In this document: piece after piece, positions 23,854 through 33,715 of the stretch
Numbering within the stretch: position 1 is the stretch's first letter
Layout of the letters: every line of letters starts with the position of its first letter
Assembly (NCBI GenBank): GCA_045661205.1
Contig: JAZRFE010000018.1
Span: 90,049 to 154,048 of the forward strand
DNA from: HGM04593 sp045661205
GTDB taxonomy: Bacteria > Bacteroidota > Bacteroidia > Bacteroidales > Bacteroidaceae
Length of the DNA: 64,000 nucleotides
Direction of reading: 5' to 3'
The notes under the pieces: model-generated
Seen by the model: the letters and a program-made list of their open reading frames with translations, nothing else
The model's database searches: none
Told to the model about the DNA's origin: nothing
Program-made: the position numbers and the translations under genes

Positions 23854-25107
23854 ATGATGACAATTGACAATTACAAATTTGCCGGTAAAAAGGCAATCGT
23901 TCGCGTAGACTTCAACGTTCCCTTGAACGAAGAGGGTAAAATCACAGACGACACTCGCATCCGTGGTGCACTACCCACACTTAAGAAAGTGTTGACTGAC
24001 GGTGGTGCACTCATCATCATGTCACACATGGGCAAGCCCAAAGGCAAGGTAAATGCAAAATACTCTTTGAGCCAGATTGTTGACGCTGTATCAGAGAAAT
24101 TGGGCGTAGCTGTACAGTTCGCTCCCGACTGCGCAAAGGCAGCTGAGGCAGCAGCAGCTCTCAAAGCAGGTAAAGTTCTTTTGCTTGAGAACCTCCGTTT
24201 CTATCCCGAGGAGGAGGGCAAACCCGTAGGTATCGATAAAGAGGATCCCGCATACAACGATGCAAAGAAAGCAATGAAAGAGTCTCAGAAAGAGTTCTCT
24301 AAGACATTGGCATCATACGCTGACTGCTACATCAACGACGCATTCGGTACAGCACACCGTCGTCACGCATCAACAGCTGTTATCGCTGACTACTTCAACG
24401 AGGATAGCAAGATGCTCGGTTACTTGATGGAAAAAGAGGTTCAGGCAGTAGACAACATCCTCAAAGACATCAAACGCCCCTTCACAGCAATCATGGGTGG
24501 TTCTAAGGTATCTACAAAGATCGGTATCATCGAGAACCTCATGGACAAAGTAGACAACCTTATCCTTTGCGGTGGTATGACATATACATTTGCTAAGGCT
24601 CAGGGCGGTGTTGTAGGTAACTCAATCGTTGAGGATGACAAACTCCAGCTTGCTCTCGACATTATTGAGCAGGCTAAGGCAAAAGGTGTTAACCTTGTAC
24701 TCGCAACAGACTGCGTAGCTGCTGATGCCTTCTCAAACGACGCAAACACACAGGTTGTTTCAGTTGCAGAAATCCCCGAAGGTTGGGAGGGCTTGGATGC
24801 TGGTCCCAACGCACGCGAAGCATTTGCTTCTGCAATCGAGAATGCAAAGACAATCCTTTGGAACGGTCCCGCAGGTGTATTCGAGTTTGATAACTTCACA
24901 GCAGGTTCACGCGCAATTGCCGAGGCTATTGCAAAGGCTACTGCAAACGGCGCATTCTCACTCATAGGTGGTGGTGACTCAGTAGCATGTATCAACAAGT
25001 TCGGTATGGCCGACCAGGTATCATACATCTCAACAGGTGGTGGTGCTCTCCTCGAGGCAATCGAAGGTAAGGTACTCCCCGGAGTTGCAGCTATCAAAGG
25101 CGAATAA
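23854..25107 (+). CDS. pgk: Phosphoglycerate kinase
   Basis: Glycolytic enzyme that makes ATP from 1,3-bisphosphoglycerate. 417 aa, normal length. N-domain substrate site: VRVDFNVPLNE, SHMGKPKG, ENLRFYPEEE. C-domain nucleotide site: GGSKVSTKIG, NGPAGVFEFDNF and the GGGDSVAC loop. Codon use is visibly uniform, with repeated use of a few codons, which fits high expression. Start at MMTIDNYKF. A hairpin terminator follows. Confidence 0.98.
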   Translation: MMTIDNYKFAGKKAIVRVDFNVPLNEEGKITDDTRIRGALPTLKKVLTDGGALIIMSHMGKPKGKVNAKYSLSQIVDAVSEKLGVAVQFAPDCAKAAEAAAALKAGKVLLLENLRFYPEEEGKPVGIDKEDPAYNDAKKAMKESQKEFSKTLASYADCYINDAFGTAHRRHASTAVIADYFNEDSKMLGYLMEKEVQAVDNILKDIKRPFTAIMGGSKVSTKIGIIENLMDKVDNLILCGGMTYTFAKAQGGVVGNSIVEDDKLQLALDIIEQAKAKGVNLVLATDCVAADAFSNDANTQVVSVAEIPEGWEGLDAGPNAREAFASAIENAKTILWNGPAGVFEFDNFTAGSRAIAEAIAKATANGAFSLIGGGDSVACINKFGMADQVSYISTGGGALLEAIEGKVLPGVAAIKGE

Positions 25108-25129
25108 TAACATTCGATAAATAACGTAT

Positions 25130-25155
25130 AAACAGCGCGGCACTCCGCGCTGTTT
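25130..25155 (+). terminator. Terminator of pgk
   Basis: Arms aaacagcgcgg (25130-25140) and ccgcgctgttt (25145-25155) with a four-base loop, followed by an AT-rich stretch. Confidence 0.8.
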
Positions 25156-25188
25156 ATATATATAAAAACAAGCAGTCATATACCTTTT

Positions 25189-27393
25189 ATGGGAGAGAAA
25201 CGTATAAGCGAAATACAGCGCAAGGCAAACATGATGTTACGTGAGAAACGTCTGAAACCGGCACTCGAGCAGATGGGCGAAGAGATAGAGACGCTCAACA
25301 GTTGGGAATTGCGCACAAAATACTCCGAGGTTACGACTGCCTACAAATACATGCTCGAATACATGTGCAAAGGCATGCCCGACCCTAACCGCAGCCATCT
25401 GCACAGTGAACTGATAGGCAAAGCCTATCTCCTTAACGACGAAATTGCCATCTCACGTCTATCGGAACACTCGTTGAGTGTCTATTGCCAGATGCGCAGA
25501 AAATACAAAGGCGAGGCAGACATCGCCACATATCATAACAAACTTCGCGAACACTCCATGGCAAGGGCTATGATGCAGTTGATGCCAGGGAACGAAGAGA
25601 AAACGAAAGAACTAGCACGACGCCACGAGCAGGATAGTGCCGAGTTATTCATGCAACTGTGGAGCACAAGCTCATGGGGAAACAAGCAACGCACCGAAGT
25701 TATGGAGGTGCTCAACGACTTTGAAGTGGACAATAGCGACAAAGCCATGATTGTAAGTGCAATCACCATCAGTTTGCTAAAACTCTTCGACCCCGTCAAA
25801 GCAATATTCCTGTGTGACGCATGCACACACGACGAAGTTGGCATATCGCAGCGTGCCCTCGTTGGCCTTTTCATCACTGCCTTCATCAACAATCATCGCA
25901 TAGAACACTACCCCGAGCTGAAAAGCAGAATAGTGCAACTGTGCGAAACGCCCGATTTTGAATCGCGATTGCTCATTATACAGTTACAGTTCCTTCGCAC
26001 TCGCGAGACACAGAAAATAGACCGCAAGATGCGCGAAGAGATAATCCCTGCAATGCTCAAGAACCCCAATCTTCGCAATGCAAAACTCGGTCTCGACCTA
26101 GACAAAGAGTTTGATGAGGACGACAAAAATCCCGAGTGGCAGGCATGGCTCGACAACGACGCAATAAAAAACAAACTCGACGAAATGGCACAGTGGCAGA
26201 CCGAGGGAGCAGACGTCTACATGAGTACATTCTCCCAGCTCAAACACTTCCCATTCTTTAACGAAATGGCAAACTGGTTCCGCCCATTTGACCTTCACAA
26301 CTCAACAATTTCGGGAATAATACCCTCGACAGCCGACACTCATAATGCCAATCTTCTGAAAACGCTCTTTGCATCGAAATTCTTCTGCAACAGCGATAAA
26401 TACTCATTCAGTTTCACACTGCAACAAGTTCCCGAAGAGCAACGTGGCATGCTCATGCAGCAGCTTGGTGAACAGCATGGTGAGGAGATTGCCAATCCCG
26501 ATACCGAGCAACCTGCCATCCCCCGTAAGGTCGAAGAGGAGCTGCAAGGCAACCAATACATACAAGACCTCTACCGTTTCTTCAAGCTCTCCAGCTTTAA
26601 GAACGAATTTACCGACCCCTTCACACTCTCGCTCAACATGCTTGAATGCGAGTACACAAGCAACATATTCAGCAGCACACAAAGCATGTTGCGCATATTC
26701 CGCTACCTTTTACAAAAAGAGTATTATGCCGAAGCGTATGAAATAGGCGACAGCATAGAAAAGTCCAAAGACACAACAGTTTGTGACGCACAATTCTATC
26801 AGGAGATGGGCTACTGCAAGCAAAAGGCCGGCGAATATGACGAAGCAATAAAATACTACAATAAAGCAGACATCATCAAGCCCGACACATTATGGACTAT
26901 ACGCCATACAGCACAGTGCCACAGGATGCGTCGCGACCCCAAGAGCGCACTGCCCTATTATCTGCAAGCCGAGCAACTTGTACCGGACAACCGTGCCATT
27001 CTGTTGCAAACAGGAGAGTGTCTGGTTGCACTCAAGAGGTACGACGAGGCTTTTACACGTTTCTTCAAGGTTGAATATATGGAGCCCGACTCCCTTCGCT
27101 CATGGCGCGCAATAGCATGGTGCTCATTCATGGTAGGTAAATACGAACAGGCACAGGAGTACTATTCACGTCTGCATGCTGCACCCAAACGCAATATGCA
27201 GGACTGGCTCAATGCAGCCCATGTAGAGCTTGTTCTTGGCAACAACAGTGTGGCTATCGACTATTACCGTAAAGCTGCTACACTGTGCAAAGACGACGAA
27301 TTTTCTGCAAGTCTCTTTGGAGACAAAAAAGTGCTACTTTCTAAAGGTGTTTCCCTCAACGACCTGATATTAATAAGGGACATTGTAGGCTGA
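25189..27393 (+). CDS. TPR-repeat protein
   Basis: 734 aa, soluble, no signal peptide. The first 500 residues are helical, with an acidic patch (DLDKEFDEDDKNPEWQAW) and a Gln-rich part. From about residue 545 to the end tetratricopeptide repeats are evident, for example YQEMGYCKQKAGEYDEAIKY, IRHTAQCHRMRRDPKSALPY, LLQTGECLVALKRYDEAFTR and AWCSFMVGKYEQAQEYY. TPR arrays bind other proteins. The partner is unknown. It is followed by aspT after 64 bases. Confidence 0.85.
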   Translation: MGEKRISEIQRKANMMLREKRLKPALEQMGEEIETLNSWELRTKYSEVTTAYKYMLEYMCKGMPDPNRSHLHSELIGKAYLLNDEIAISRLSEHSLSVYCQMRRKYKGEADIATYHNKLREHSMARAMMQLMPGNEEKTKELARRHEQDSAELFMQLWSTSSWGNKQRTEVMEVLNDFEVDNSDKAMIVSAITISLLKLFDPVKAIFLCDACTHDEVGISQRALVGLFITAFINNHRIEHYPELKSRIVQLCETPDFESRLLIIQLQFLRTRETQKIDRKMREEIIPAMLKNPNLRNAKLGLDLDKEFDEDDKNPEWQAWLDNDAIKNKLDEMAQWQTEGADVYMSTFSQLKHFPFFNEMANWFRPFDLHNSTISGIIPSTADTHNANLLKTLFASKFFCNSDKYSFSFTLQQVPEEQRGMLMQQLGEQHGEEIANPDTEQPAIPRKVEEELQGNQYIQDLYRFFKLSSFKNEFTDPFTLSLNMLECEYTSNIFSSTQSMLRIFRYLLQKEYYAEAYEIGDSIEKSKDTTVCDAQFYQEMGYCKQKAGEYDEAIKYYNKADIIKPDTLWTIRHTAQCHRMRRDPKSALPYYLQAEQLVPDNRAILLQTGECLVALKRYDEAFTRFFKVEYMEPDSLRSWRAIAWCSFMVGKYEQAQEYYSRLHAAPKRNMQDWLNAAHVELVLGNNSVAIDYYRKAATLCKDDEFSASLFGDKKVLLSKGVSLNDLILIRDIVG

Positions 27394-27436
27394 TAGCATA
27401 AGTCATCACAAACAAAAACCACAATACTATTGTTAT

Positions 27437-27461
27437 CCATACAAAAAAGAATTTTGTATGG
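27437..27461 (+). promoter_or_regulatory. Hairpin that covers the aspT start codon
   Basis: Arms ccatacaaaa (27437-27446) and ttttgtatgg (27452-27461) are fully complementary. The ATG of aspT (27458-27460) lies in the second arm. The fold could limit translation of aspT, or act as a weak terminator for the TPR gene. Confidence 0.5.
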
Positions 27462-29179
27462 AATGGTTAGTAAACATTTTGCGTACACATCCCGAAATTG
27501 CAATATTTCTCACCCTGGGATTAGGAGCATACATCGGACGTATACGCGTTAAAGGCTTCAGCCTGGGAGTAGTAACAAGCGTATTGTTGGTGGGAGTTCT
27601 TATAGGTCAGCTGAAGATACCCATTGGGGCTACCCTTAAGCCCGTCGCCTTTCTTCTATTCCTCTTTGCCATAGGCTACAAAGTGGGACCTCAATTTTTC
27701 CGAGGACTTAAAAAAGATGGACTTCCTCAAGTCTATTTTGCAATAGTGATGTGCGTGTTCATTCTTGTCGTCACGTGGGTAACAGCACTTGTCATGGGAT
27801 ATAATGTCGGTGAGGCCGCAGGACTGCTCTCCGGCGCACAGACTATAAGTGCTGTGATAGGCGTTGCCGGCGACACCATCAACGGCCTTGCAATATCCGA
27901 AAGCGACAAACTGAAATTAATCAATATAATCCCTGTGGCTTATGCTGTAACATATATATACGGAACAGCCGGCTCGGCATGGATAATGTCAAGCATAGGC
28001 CCCAAAATGCTTGGAGGAGTAGAAAAGGTAAAAGCAGCCTGCAAGGAACTTGAAAAAAAGATGGGCAGCAGCGTCGGCGAAGAGCCCGGAGTATCTACTG
28101 CCGAACGTCCCGTTGTTTTTCGTGCCTATAAAATCACAAACAGTTGGTTCGATGATACCCGTAGTGTAGCTTCGCTCGAAGAACTTTTCGCTTCGCAAGA
28201 GAAACGTCTCTTTGTGGAACGAATACGCAAGGGAAACAATATAATTAATGAAGTCACCCCCGAAACAATGCTTGCCATTGGTGACGAGGTGGTGCTCACC
28301 GGTCGTCGCGAATATGCCATTGGCGAGGAGGAGTGGATAGGTAGCGAGGTAGATGACGAGACACTGCTCGATTTTCCTGTGATGCAGTTACGCGTATTAG
28401 TCACAGGAAAGAAGAAAAATAGCGGTCACCCCTCTTACGACGGAAAAAGTATTGCACAGTTACGTCAAGAGAAATTCATGCATGGCGTCAGCATACGTCG
28501 CATCACACGTATAGGAGTGAACATACCCGTCTTTCCGGCTACAATAATCAATGCCGGCGATACCATTGAACTTGTAGGCAAGAAATTCGACGTTCAGCCG
28601 GCAGCAAAGGCTATTGGCTACCCCGACCCGGAAACAAACACCACCGATGTGGTATTCCTCACAGCAGGCATTGTCGTGGGTTGTCTGGTGGGTGTACTCA
28701 CTCTGCATTTAGGAGGTGTACCCATCAGCCTGAGCACTAGCGGCGGAGCACTCATCGCCGGGTTATTCTTCGGTTGGTGGCATTCACGTCGCCCCACCAT
28801 GGGGGCAATACCCGAGGCCGCCCTTTGGGTGTTCAACAATATGGGACTTAACATCTTCATTGCCATTGTAGGAATAAGTGCCGGCCCGGGGTTTGTGCAA
28901 GGTTTCCGAGAGATAGGATTCTCACTCTTTTGCGCAGGAATTGTAGCCACAAGTCTACCCCTCATATTTGGACTTTATATAGCTACACGTTGGTTTAAGT
29001 TCCATCCCGCAATAGCACTTGGATGTTGTTGTGGAGCACGAACAACCACAGCAGCCATAGGTGCGGTGCAAGAGGCAATAGGCAGCGAAACACCCGCATT
29101 GGGCTATACAGTAACATACGCAGTGGGTAACACATTGCTCATATTGTGGGGTGTAGTCATAGTTCTACTTATTCATTAA
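27458..29179 (+). CDS. aspT: Aspartate:alanine antiporter (AspT/YidE family)
   Basis: 573-aa inner-membrane carrier that exchanges external aspartate for internal alanine. The two membrane halves carry the family duplication (LLFLFAIGYKVGPQFFRGL; NIFIAIVGISAGPGFVQGF). Each half has five or so helices, and between them lie two TrkA-C/RCK-C domains (about 225-300 and 310-385). The Gly-rich SGAQTISAVIGVAG and CCCGARTTTAAIGAVQEAIG loops are typical of the substrate path. It directly precedes aspD, which makes the substrate assignment stronger than for other family members. Confidence 0.92.
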   Translation: MEWLVNILRTHPEIAIFLTLGLGAYIGRIRVKGFSLGVVTSVLLVGVLIGQLKIPIGATLKPVAFLLFLFAIGYKVGPQFFRGLKKDGLPQVYFAIVMCVFILVVTWVTALVMGYNVGEAAGLLSGAQTISAVIGVAGDTINGLAISESDKLKLINIIPVAYAVTYIYGTAGSAWIMSSIGPKMLGGVEKVKAACKELEKKMGSSVGEEPGVSTAERPVVFRAYKITNSWFDDTRSVASLEELFASQEKRLFVERIRKGNNIINEVTPETMLAIGDEVVLTGRREYAIGEEEWIGSEVDDETLLDFPVMQLRVLVTGKKKNSGHPSYDGKSIAQLRQEKFMHGVSIRRITRIGVNIPVFPATIINAGDTIELVGKKFDVQPAAKAIGYPDPETNTTDVVFLTAGIVVGCLVGVLTLHLGGVPISLSTSGGALIAGLFFGWWHSRRPTMGAIPEAALWVFNNMGLNIFIAIVGISAGPGFVQGFREIGFSLFCAGIVATSLPLIFGLYIATRWFKFHPAIALGCCCGARTTTAAIGAVQEAIGSETPALGYTVTYAVGNTLLILWGVVIVLLIH

Positions 29180-29204
29180 AGTTTCACATATAAATATATT
29201 TACC

Positions 29205-30863
29205 ATGAACAAGTTACTCAAAGACAAAAGTGAAGTACCATCTTTCGGGAAAGAGATGGAAAAGATAAGTCCCTTTGAACTTAAAAACCGCCTTATAGAA
29301 CTTGCCGACGAGAGAATAAAAAGAAGCATGCACACTATGCTCAATGCCGGTCGTGGCAATCCTAACTGGGTAGCAACCCTTCCACGTGAAGCATTCTTTA
29401 TGTTTGGAAAGTTCGGAATGAAAGAGTGCCGACTCAATTTTGAAAGAAACGATGGCATCGCAGGTGTTCCGCAAAAAGAGGGCATTGCTAAACGTTTTGA
29501 GCAGTTTCTCGAAGAGAATGCGCGTACCCCTGAAGGGAAATTTCTTGCGCAATGTTACGAATATATGCTCACCGAGCATAAGGTGAACCCAGATGAGCTT
29601 GTACTCGAATGGGCAGAGTGTGTCGTGGGCAACCAATACCCTGTACCCGATCGTATACTCAAACACACAGAGCTAATTACTCGCGACTATCTTGCACAAG
29701 AACTTTGTGCGGGACGTCCCCCACAGGGCGAGTTCGACCTTTTTGCAACAGAAGGCGGAACGGCTGCAATGTGCTACATATTCGACTCGCTCGAACAGAA
29801 CTTCCTTCTTCACAAAGGCGATCAAGTGGCATTAATGACTCCTGTATTTACGCCATACATAGAAATTCCCGAACTCGAAAGGTATAAGTTCAAGGTTACA
29901 AATATCCCCGCTGACCGTATGAGCGAAGATGGACTGCACCTGTGGCAATACAACGAAAAGGCCATCAATAAGCTGCGCGATCCATCGTACAAGGCACTCT
30001 TTGTAGTAAACCCCAGTAACCCTCCGAGTTACATGATAGACGAAAAGAGCGTTGCTATGATTGTAGACATCGTCAATCGCTGGAACCCCAACCTGATGAT
30101 AATAACCGACGACGTATACGCGACATATGTACCGGGATTCCAATCGCTCATGGCACAACTGCCACACAATACAATATGTGTCTACTCATTCTCGAAATAT
30201 TTTGGAGCAACGGGATGGCGTCTTGCTGTCACTGCCATGCACCGAGACAACATCTTCGATGAACTTTTGAAGCGTCTCCCACGCAAACGCAAAGGAGAAC
30301 TTCAGAAGAGATACGGAAGCATACGCAGTGACGTCGAGAATATGCGATTCATTGACCGCATGGTTGCCGACAGTCGTCAGGTAGCACTAAACCACACAAG
30401 TGGACTCTCACTGCCACAACAGTTCCAGATGAGCCTCTTTGCCCTCTACTCCATACTCGACACACGTTCCGAGAATAAGTTCCGCGAAGGAATGCACAAT
30501 ATAATAAACTCGCGCCTGCAAACATTGTGGAAGAGCATGGGATTCACCCTTCTACCCGACCCTACACGTGCAGGCTATTACTCCGAGATAGACCTTCTTG
30601 TTTGGGCGAGAAAATTCTATGGCGAAGATTTTGTCGATTATTTGAAACTCAATTACAGCCCTCTGGATATTGTCTTTAGGCTTGCGACGGAGACATCACT
30701 TGTAGTACTCAACGGCGGAGGTTTCGACGGCCCCGAATGGAGCATAAGAGTCTCACTTGCCAATCTCAACGAACAGGACTATGAAACGATAGGTAAAAAT
30801 ATCAGGAACATTCTCGAAAGCTATGCCGAGAAATGGAAAAACTCGCTACCAGTGGAAGTTTAA
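29205..30863 (+). CDS. aspD: Aspartate 4-decarboxylase (bifunctional with aspartate aminotransferase)
   Basis: 552-aa PLP enzyme that removes the beta-carboxyl of L-aspartate to give L-alanine and CO2. It belongs to fold type I. The PLP Lys is in YSFSKYFGATGWR (Lys about 331). NPSNPPS (near 269) and ITDDVYATY (near 300) are the cofactor contacts. It is longer than plain aminotransferases, as expected for AspD. With AspT 25 bases upstream it makes a cycle: electrogenic aspartate/alanine exchange plus a proton-consuming decarboxylation, giving proton-motive force and acid tolerance. Confidence 0.95.
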   Translation: MNKLLKDKSEVPSFGKEMEKISPFELKNRLIELADERIKRSMHTMLNAGRGNPNWVATLPREAFFMFGKFGMKECRLNFERNDGIAGVPQKEGIAKRFEQFLEENARTPEGKFLAQCYEYMLTEHKVNPDELVLEWAECVVGNQYPVPDRILKHTELITRDYLAQELCAGRPPQGEFDLFATEGGTAAMCYIFDSLEQNFLLHKGDQVALMTPVFTPYIEIPELERYKFKVTNIPADRMSEDGLHLWQYNEKAINKLRDPSYKALFVVNPSNPPSYMIDEKSVAMIVDIVNRWNPNLMIITDDVYATYVPGFQSLMAQLPHNTICVYSFSKYFGATGWRLAVTAMHRDNIFDELLKRLPRKRKGELQKRYGSIRSDVENMRFIDRMVADSRQVALNHTSGLSLPQQFQMSLFALYSILDTRSENKFREGMHNIINSRLQTLWKSMGFTLLPDPTRAGYYSEIDLLVWARKFYGEDFVDYLKLNYSPLDIVFRLATETSLVVLNGGGFDGPEWSIRVSLANLNEQDYETIGKNIRNILESYAEKWKNSLPVEV

Positions 30864-30870
30864 CAAATCA

Positions 30871-30904
30871 TTGCGAATGCATCAATAAACCGTTGCATTC
30901 GCAA
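30871..30904 (+). terminator. Terminator of aspT-aspD
   Basis: ttgcgaatgca (30871-30881) pairs with tgcattcgcaa (30894-30904), followed by cgtttttt. Confidence 0.85.
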
Positions 30905-30946
30905 CGTTTTTTATGGTATCATTAATATCCGAATGAAAATTAACCG

Positions 30947-30954
30947 TATATTTG
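30947..30954 (+). promoter_or_regulatory. -7 element of the S9 peptidase gene
   Basis: TATATTTG, 37 bases before the start at 30992. The -33 box is not clear. Confidence 0.45.
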
Positions 30955-30991
30955 TAGAATATCACCAATAGAAAATAAAACAGACATAAAT

Positions 30992-33700
30992 ATGAAACAA
31001 CTAAAATTACTACTTGCAGGGGTGCTGCTATCAACAACATTCCTTGCAGCACAAGCACAAAGAGCCTTCACGCACAACGACGTAGAGAAGTGGCAACGCA
31101 TCACCTCACGCACCATTTCCGATGATGGCAAGTGGGTGGCAACAACCTTTGCGCCGTGGCGAGGCGATTCACGTGTGGAACTCTATTCTGTCGATGGCAA
31201 AGAGAAAAAAACATTTTCTCCTGCAAGCGAGTATCGCTTTTCATCCTCATCGCAAAACTTTATTGTAAAAGAGGTAGCAGAACTTCACCTCACAGACTCA
31301 CTTAAGTTGATGAAAGCAAAAAAGATGCCTATGGACAAACTTACCATCAACAATCTTGCAAACGGCAGTAAATGGCAAATAGACTCACTTGTAACCTACC
31401 GACTCTCCGACTCGCACGACATTATCGCCTACAAGCGAGTGCACAATGACTCATCGCTGATAATCTCTGATCTTAACGGCGAAGAGATAACAAGAATTTC
31501 AAAGGTCACACAATACTCATTTGCCAAGAAGAGCGCGACTCTCTACTTCACCACCAAAGATACGGTTGGCGATAGAAACCCCGGCCTTTATATTTGGCAC
31601 AATGGCGACACACACCCTACACTCATCAAATCCGGAAAGGAGAACTTTACAAATATCACCATCAGTGAGAATGGTGAAAAAATAGCATTCCTCTACACCG
31701 ACACCCCAAAAGAGAGCAAGCGTACAATGGCACTATGGCTATCTGAAAATGGAGACACAGCACGTCAAATAGTAACTTGCAGCACAAATGGAGTACCCGA
31801 AAATTGGATAATTGCATCAAACTACAATCCATGGTTCTCGAAAGACATGAAACGCATATATTTAGCAACAATGCCCATGCCCCTCGAAAAAGACACAACT
31901 ATATTGGAAAGCAATCGCCCCAATGTACAGGTGTGGAGCTGGAACGAGCCTGTGCAGTACACCGTGCAGAAATACAATTTCAACAACGACATAAAACGCA
32001 ACTACACTGCTGTATACAACATAGCAAACAGTACACTCACACAAATATCCGACACAGCACTACCCCATCTGCGACTCCCAAGCAACGGAGTCGGCGAGTG
32101 GGCAATACTCTCTACAAGTACTCCATATTCACTATCGTCGATGTGGGAAGGTCGCACACGTAGCGACTATTATAAGGTATCGCTTGTAACAGGCGAACGC
32201 ACTCCTATCACAGCAGGCGACTATACAAATTACAGCCTCTCGGCGTGCAACAAGTATGCAATTGGATATAACCCCACCGATAGTTGCTGGTACACAGTAA
32301 ACCTGCAAACAGAAAAGAATCAGCTCACACGACTCACCGACCCCGACACATTTATTGCATGGGACGAAGATAACGACGTACCCGACTATCCAGCCCCTCA
32401 TGGCATCGCCGGTTGGACAAAAGATGACGCACAAGTACTCATATACGACCGGTACGACATTTGGGCATTCAATCCCGACGGCAGACAAAAAGCATTGAAC
32501 CTCACAAAGAACGGTCGCACCAACCACATCCGCTACCGTCGTCTGCGCATCGAGGAGAATGAGACTTACATCGATACAAAAAAGGCCTCAATGCTCGCAG
32601 GCTTCAACGAAATAGATAAAACCACACAGTTCTTCATTATCAAAAACCTTGTATCGTCTGCATCACCCAAACAACTCACCGAAGGCCTCTATCGCTACGG
32701 CAATCTCGTAAAAGCCAAGAAGTGTGATAAATACATATACACTCGCGAGAATACAAAAACCTTCCCCGACGTGTGGGTAGCAGATATATCATTAAAGAAA
32801 GAGCGACAGCTATCACAGGGTATTGAGCAACAAAAAACATTCATCTGGAACAGATCTGAACTTGTATCGTGGAACTCTTACGAGGGAACAAAGCTCGAAG
32901 GAGTTCTCTACCTCCCCGACAACTTTGACCCCAATAAAAAATACCCGATGATAGTAAACTTCTATGAGCGTAATTCCGATAATCTGCACAGCTATCGTAC
33001 CCCTCAACCTCACCGTTCGACAATAGACTATTGCAGCTATCTCAGCGACGGTTACATCATCTTCAACCCCGATGTACGTTACTCGGGAGGCTACCCAGGC
33101 AAAAACTGTTACGACTGTGTAATGTCGGGCATAGACGAGCTACTCACACGCGGTTACATCGACTCAACGCGCATAGGAGCGCAGGGCCACAGTTGGGGCG
33201 GTTATCAGGTAGCCTACCTCGCTACACGCACCGACCGTTTCGCTGCCATAGAGTCGGGCGCACCTGTTGTGAATATGTTCAGTGCATACGGCGGCATCCG
33301 TTGGGGTAGTGGCAAGGCACGAGCATTCCAATACGAGCACACACAAAGTCGCTTGGGCGGCACCCCTTGGAGTCATCCCGAACGCTACCACGAAAGCTCA
33401 CCACTCTTTGCAATGGACAAAGTAAATACACCTATACTCATCATGCACAATGACCAGGATGGCCATGTGCCTTGGTATCAGGGAATAGAATATTTCGTAG
33501 CACTCAAACGATTAGGCAAACCTGCTTGGCTGCTCAACTACACAGGCGAACCCCACTGGCCTATGAAATATCCCAACTCCATGGACTTTCAGATACGCAT
33601 GAAACAGTTCTTCGACCACTACCTGAAAGATGCACCCATGCCCAAGTGGATGAGCGAAGGAGTGCCCGCTGTGAAACAACCTTATGAATTAGGCTATTAA
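30992..33700 (+). CDS. S9 family prolyl-oligopeptidase-like secreted peptidase
   Basis: 902 aa. A signal peptide (LLLAGVLLSTTFLAAQAQ) sends it to the periplasm. The N-terminal two thirds form a beta-propeller of TolB/DPP-like blades. The C-terminal alpha/beta-hydrolase has catalytic Ser in GHSWGGYQ (about residue 733), Asp in HNDQDGHVPW and His in GEPHWPMKY. It likely cleaves short peptides, as DPP-type enzymes do. Specificity cannot be read. A ThuA-domain lipoprotein follows 15 bases later. Confidence 0.92.
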   Translation: MKQLKLLLAGVLLSTTFLAAQAQRAFTHNDVEKWQRITSRTISDDGKWVATTFAPWRGDSRVELYSVDGKEKKTFSPASEYRFSSSSQNFIVKEVAELHLTDSLKLMKAKKMPMDKLTINNLANGSKWQIDSLVTYRLSDSHDIIAYKRVHNDSSLIISDLNGEEITRISKVTQYSFAKKSATLYFTTKDTVGDRNPGLYIWHNGDTHPTLIKSGKENFTNITISENGEKIAFLYTDTPKESKRTMALWLSENGDTARQIVTCSTNGVPENWIIASNYNPWFSKDMKRIYLATMPMPLEKDTTILESNRPNVQVWSWNEPVQYTVQKYNFNNDIKRNYTAVYNIANSTLTQISDTALPHLRLPSNGVGEWAILSTSTPYSLSSMWEGRTRSDYYKVSLVTGERTPITAGDYTNYSLSACNKYAIGYNPTDSCWYTVNLQTEKNQLTRLTDPDTFIAWDEDNDVPDYPAPHGIAGWTKDDAQVLIYDRYDIWAFNPDGRQKALNLTKNGRTNHIRYRRLRIEENETYIDTKKASMLAGFNEIDKTTQFFIIKNLVSSASPKQLTEGLYRYGNLVKAKKCDKYIYTRENTKTFPDVWVADISLKKERQLSQGIEQQKTFIWNRSELVSWNSYEGTKLEGVLYLPDNFDPNKKYPMIVNFYERNSDNLHSYRTPQPHRSTIDYCSYLSDGYIIFNPDVRYSGGYPGKNCYDCVMSGIDELLTRGYIDSTRIGAQGHSWGGYQVAYLATRTDRFAAIESGAPVVNMFSAYGGIRWGSGKARAFQYEHTQSRLGGTPWSHPERYHESSPLFAMDKVNTPILIMHNDQDGHVPWYQGIEYFVALKRLGKPAWLLNYTGEPHWPMKYPNSMDFQIRMKQFFDHYLKDAPMPKWMSEGVPAVKQPYELGY

Positions 33701-33715
33701 CTAAAAAACATAACT

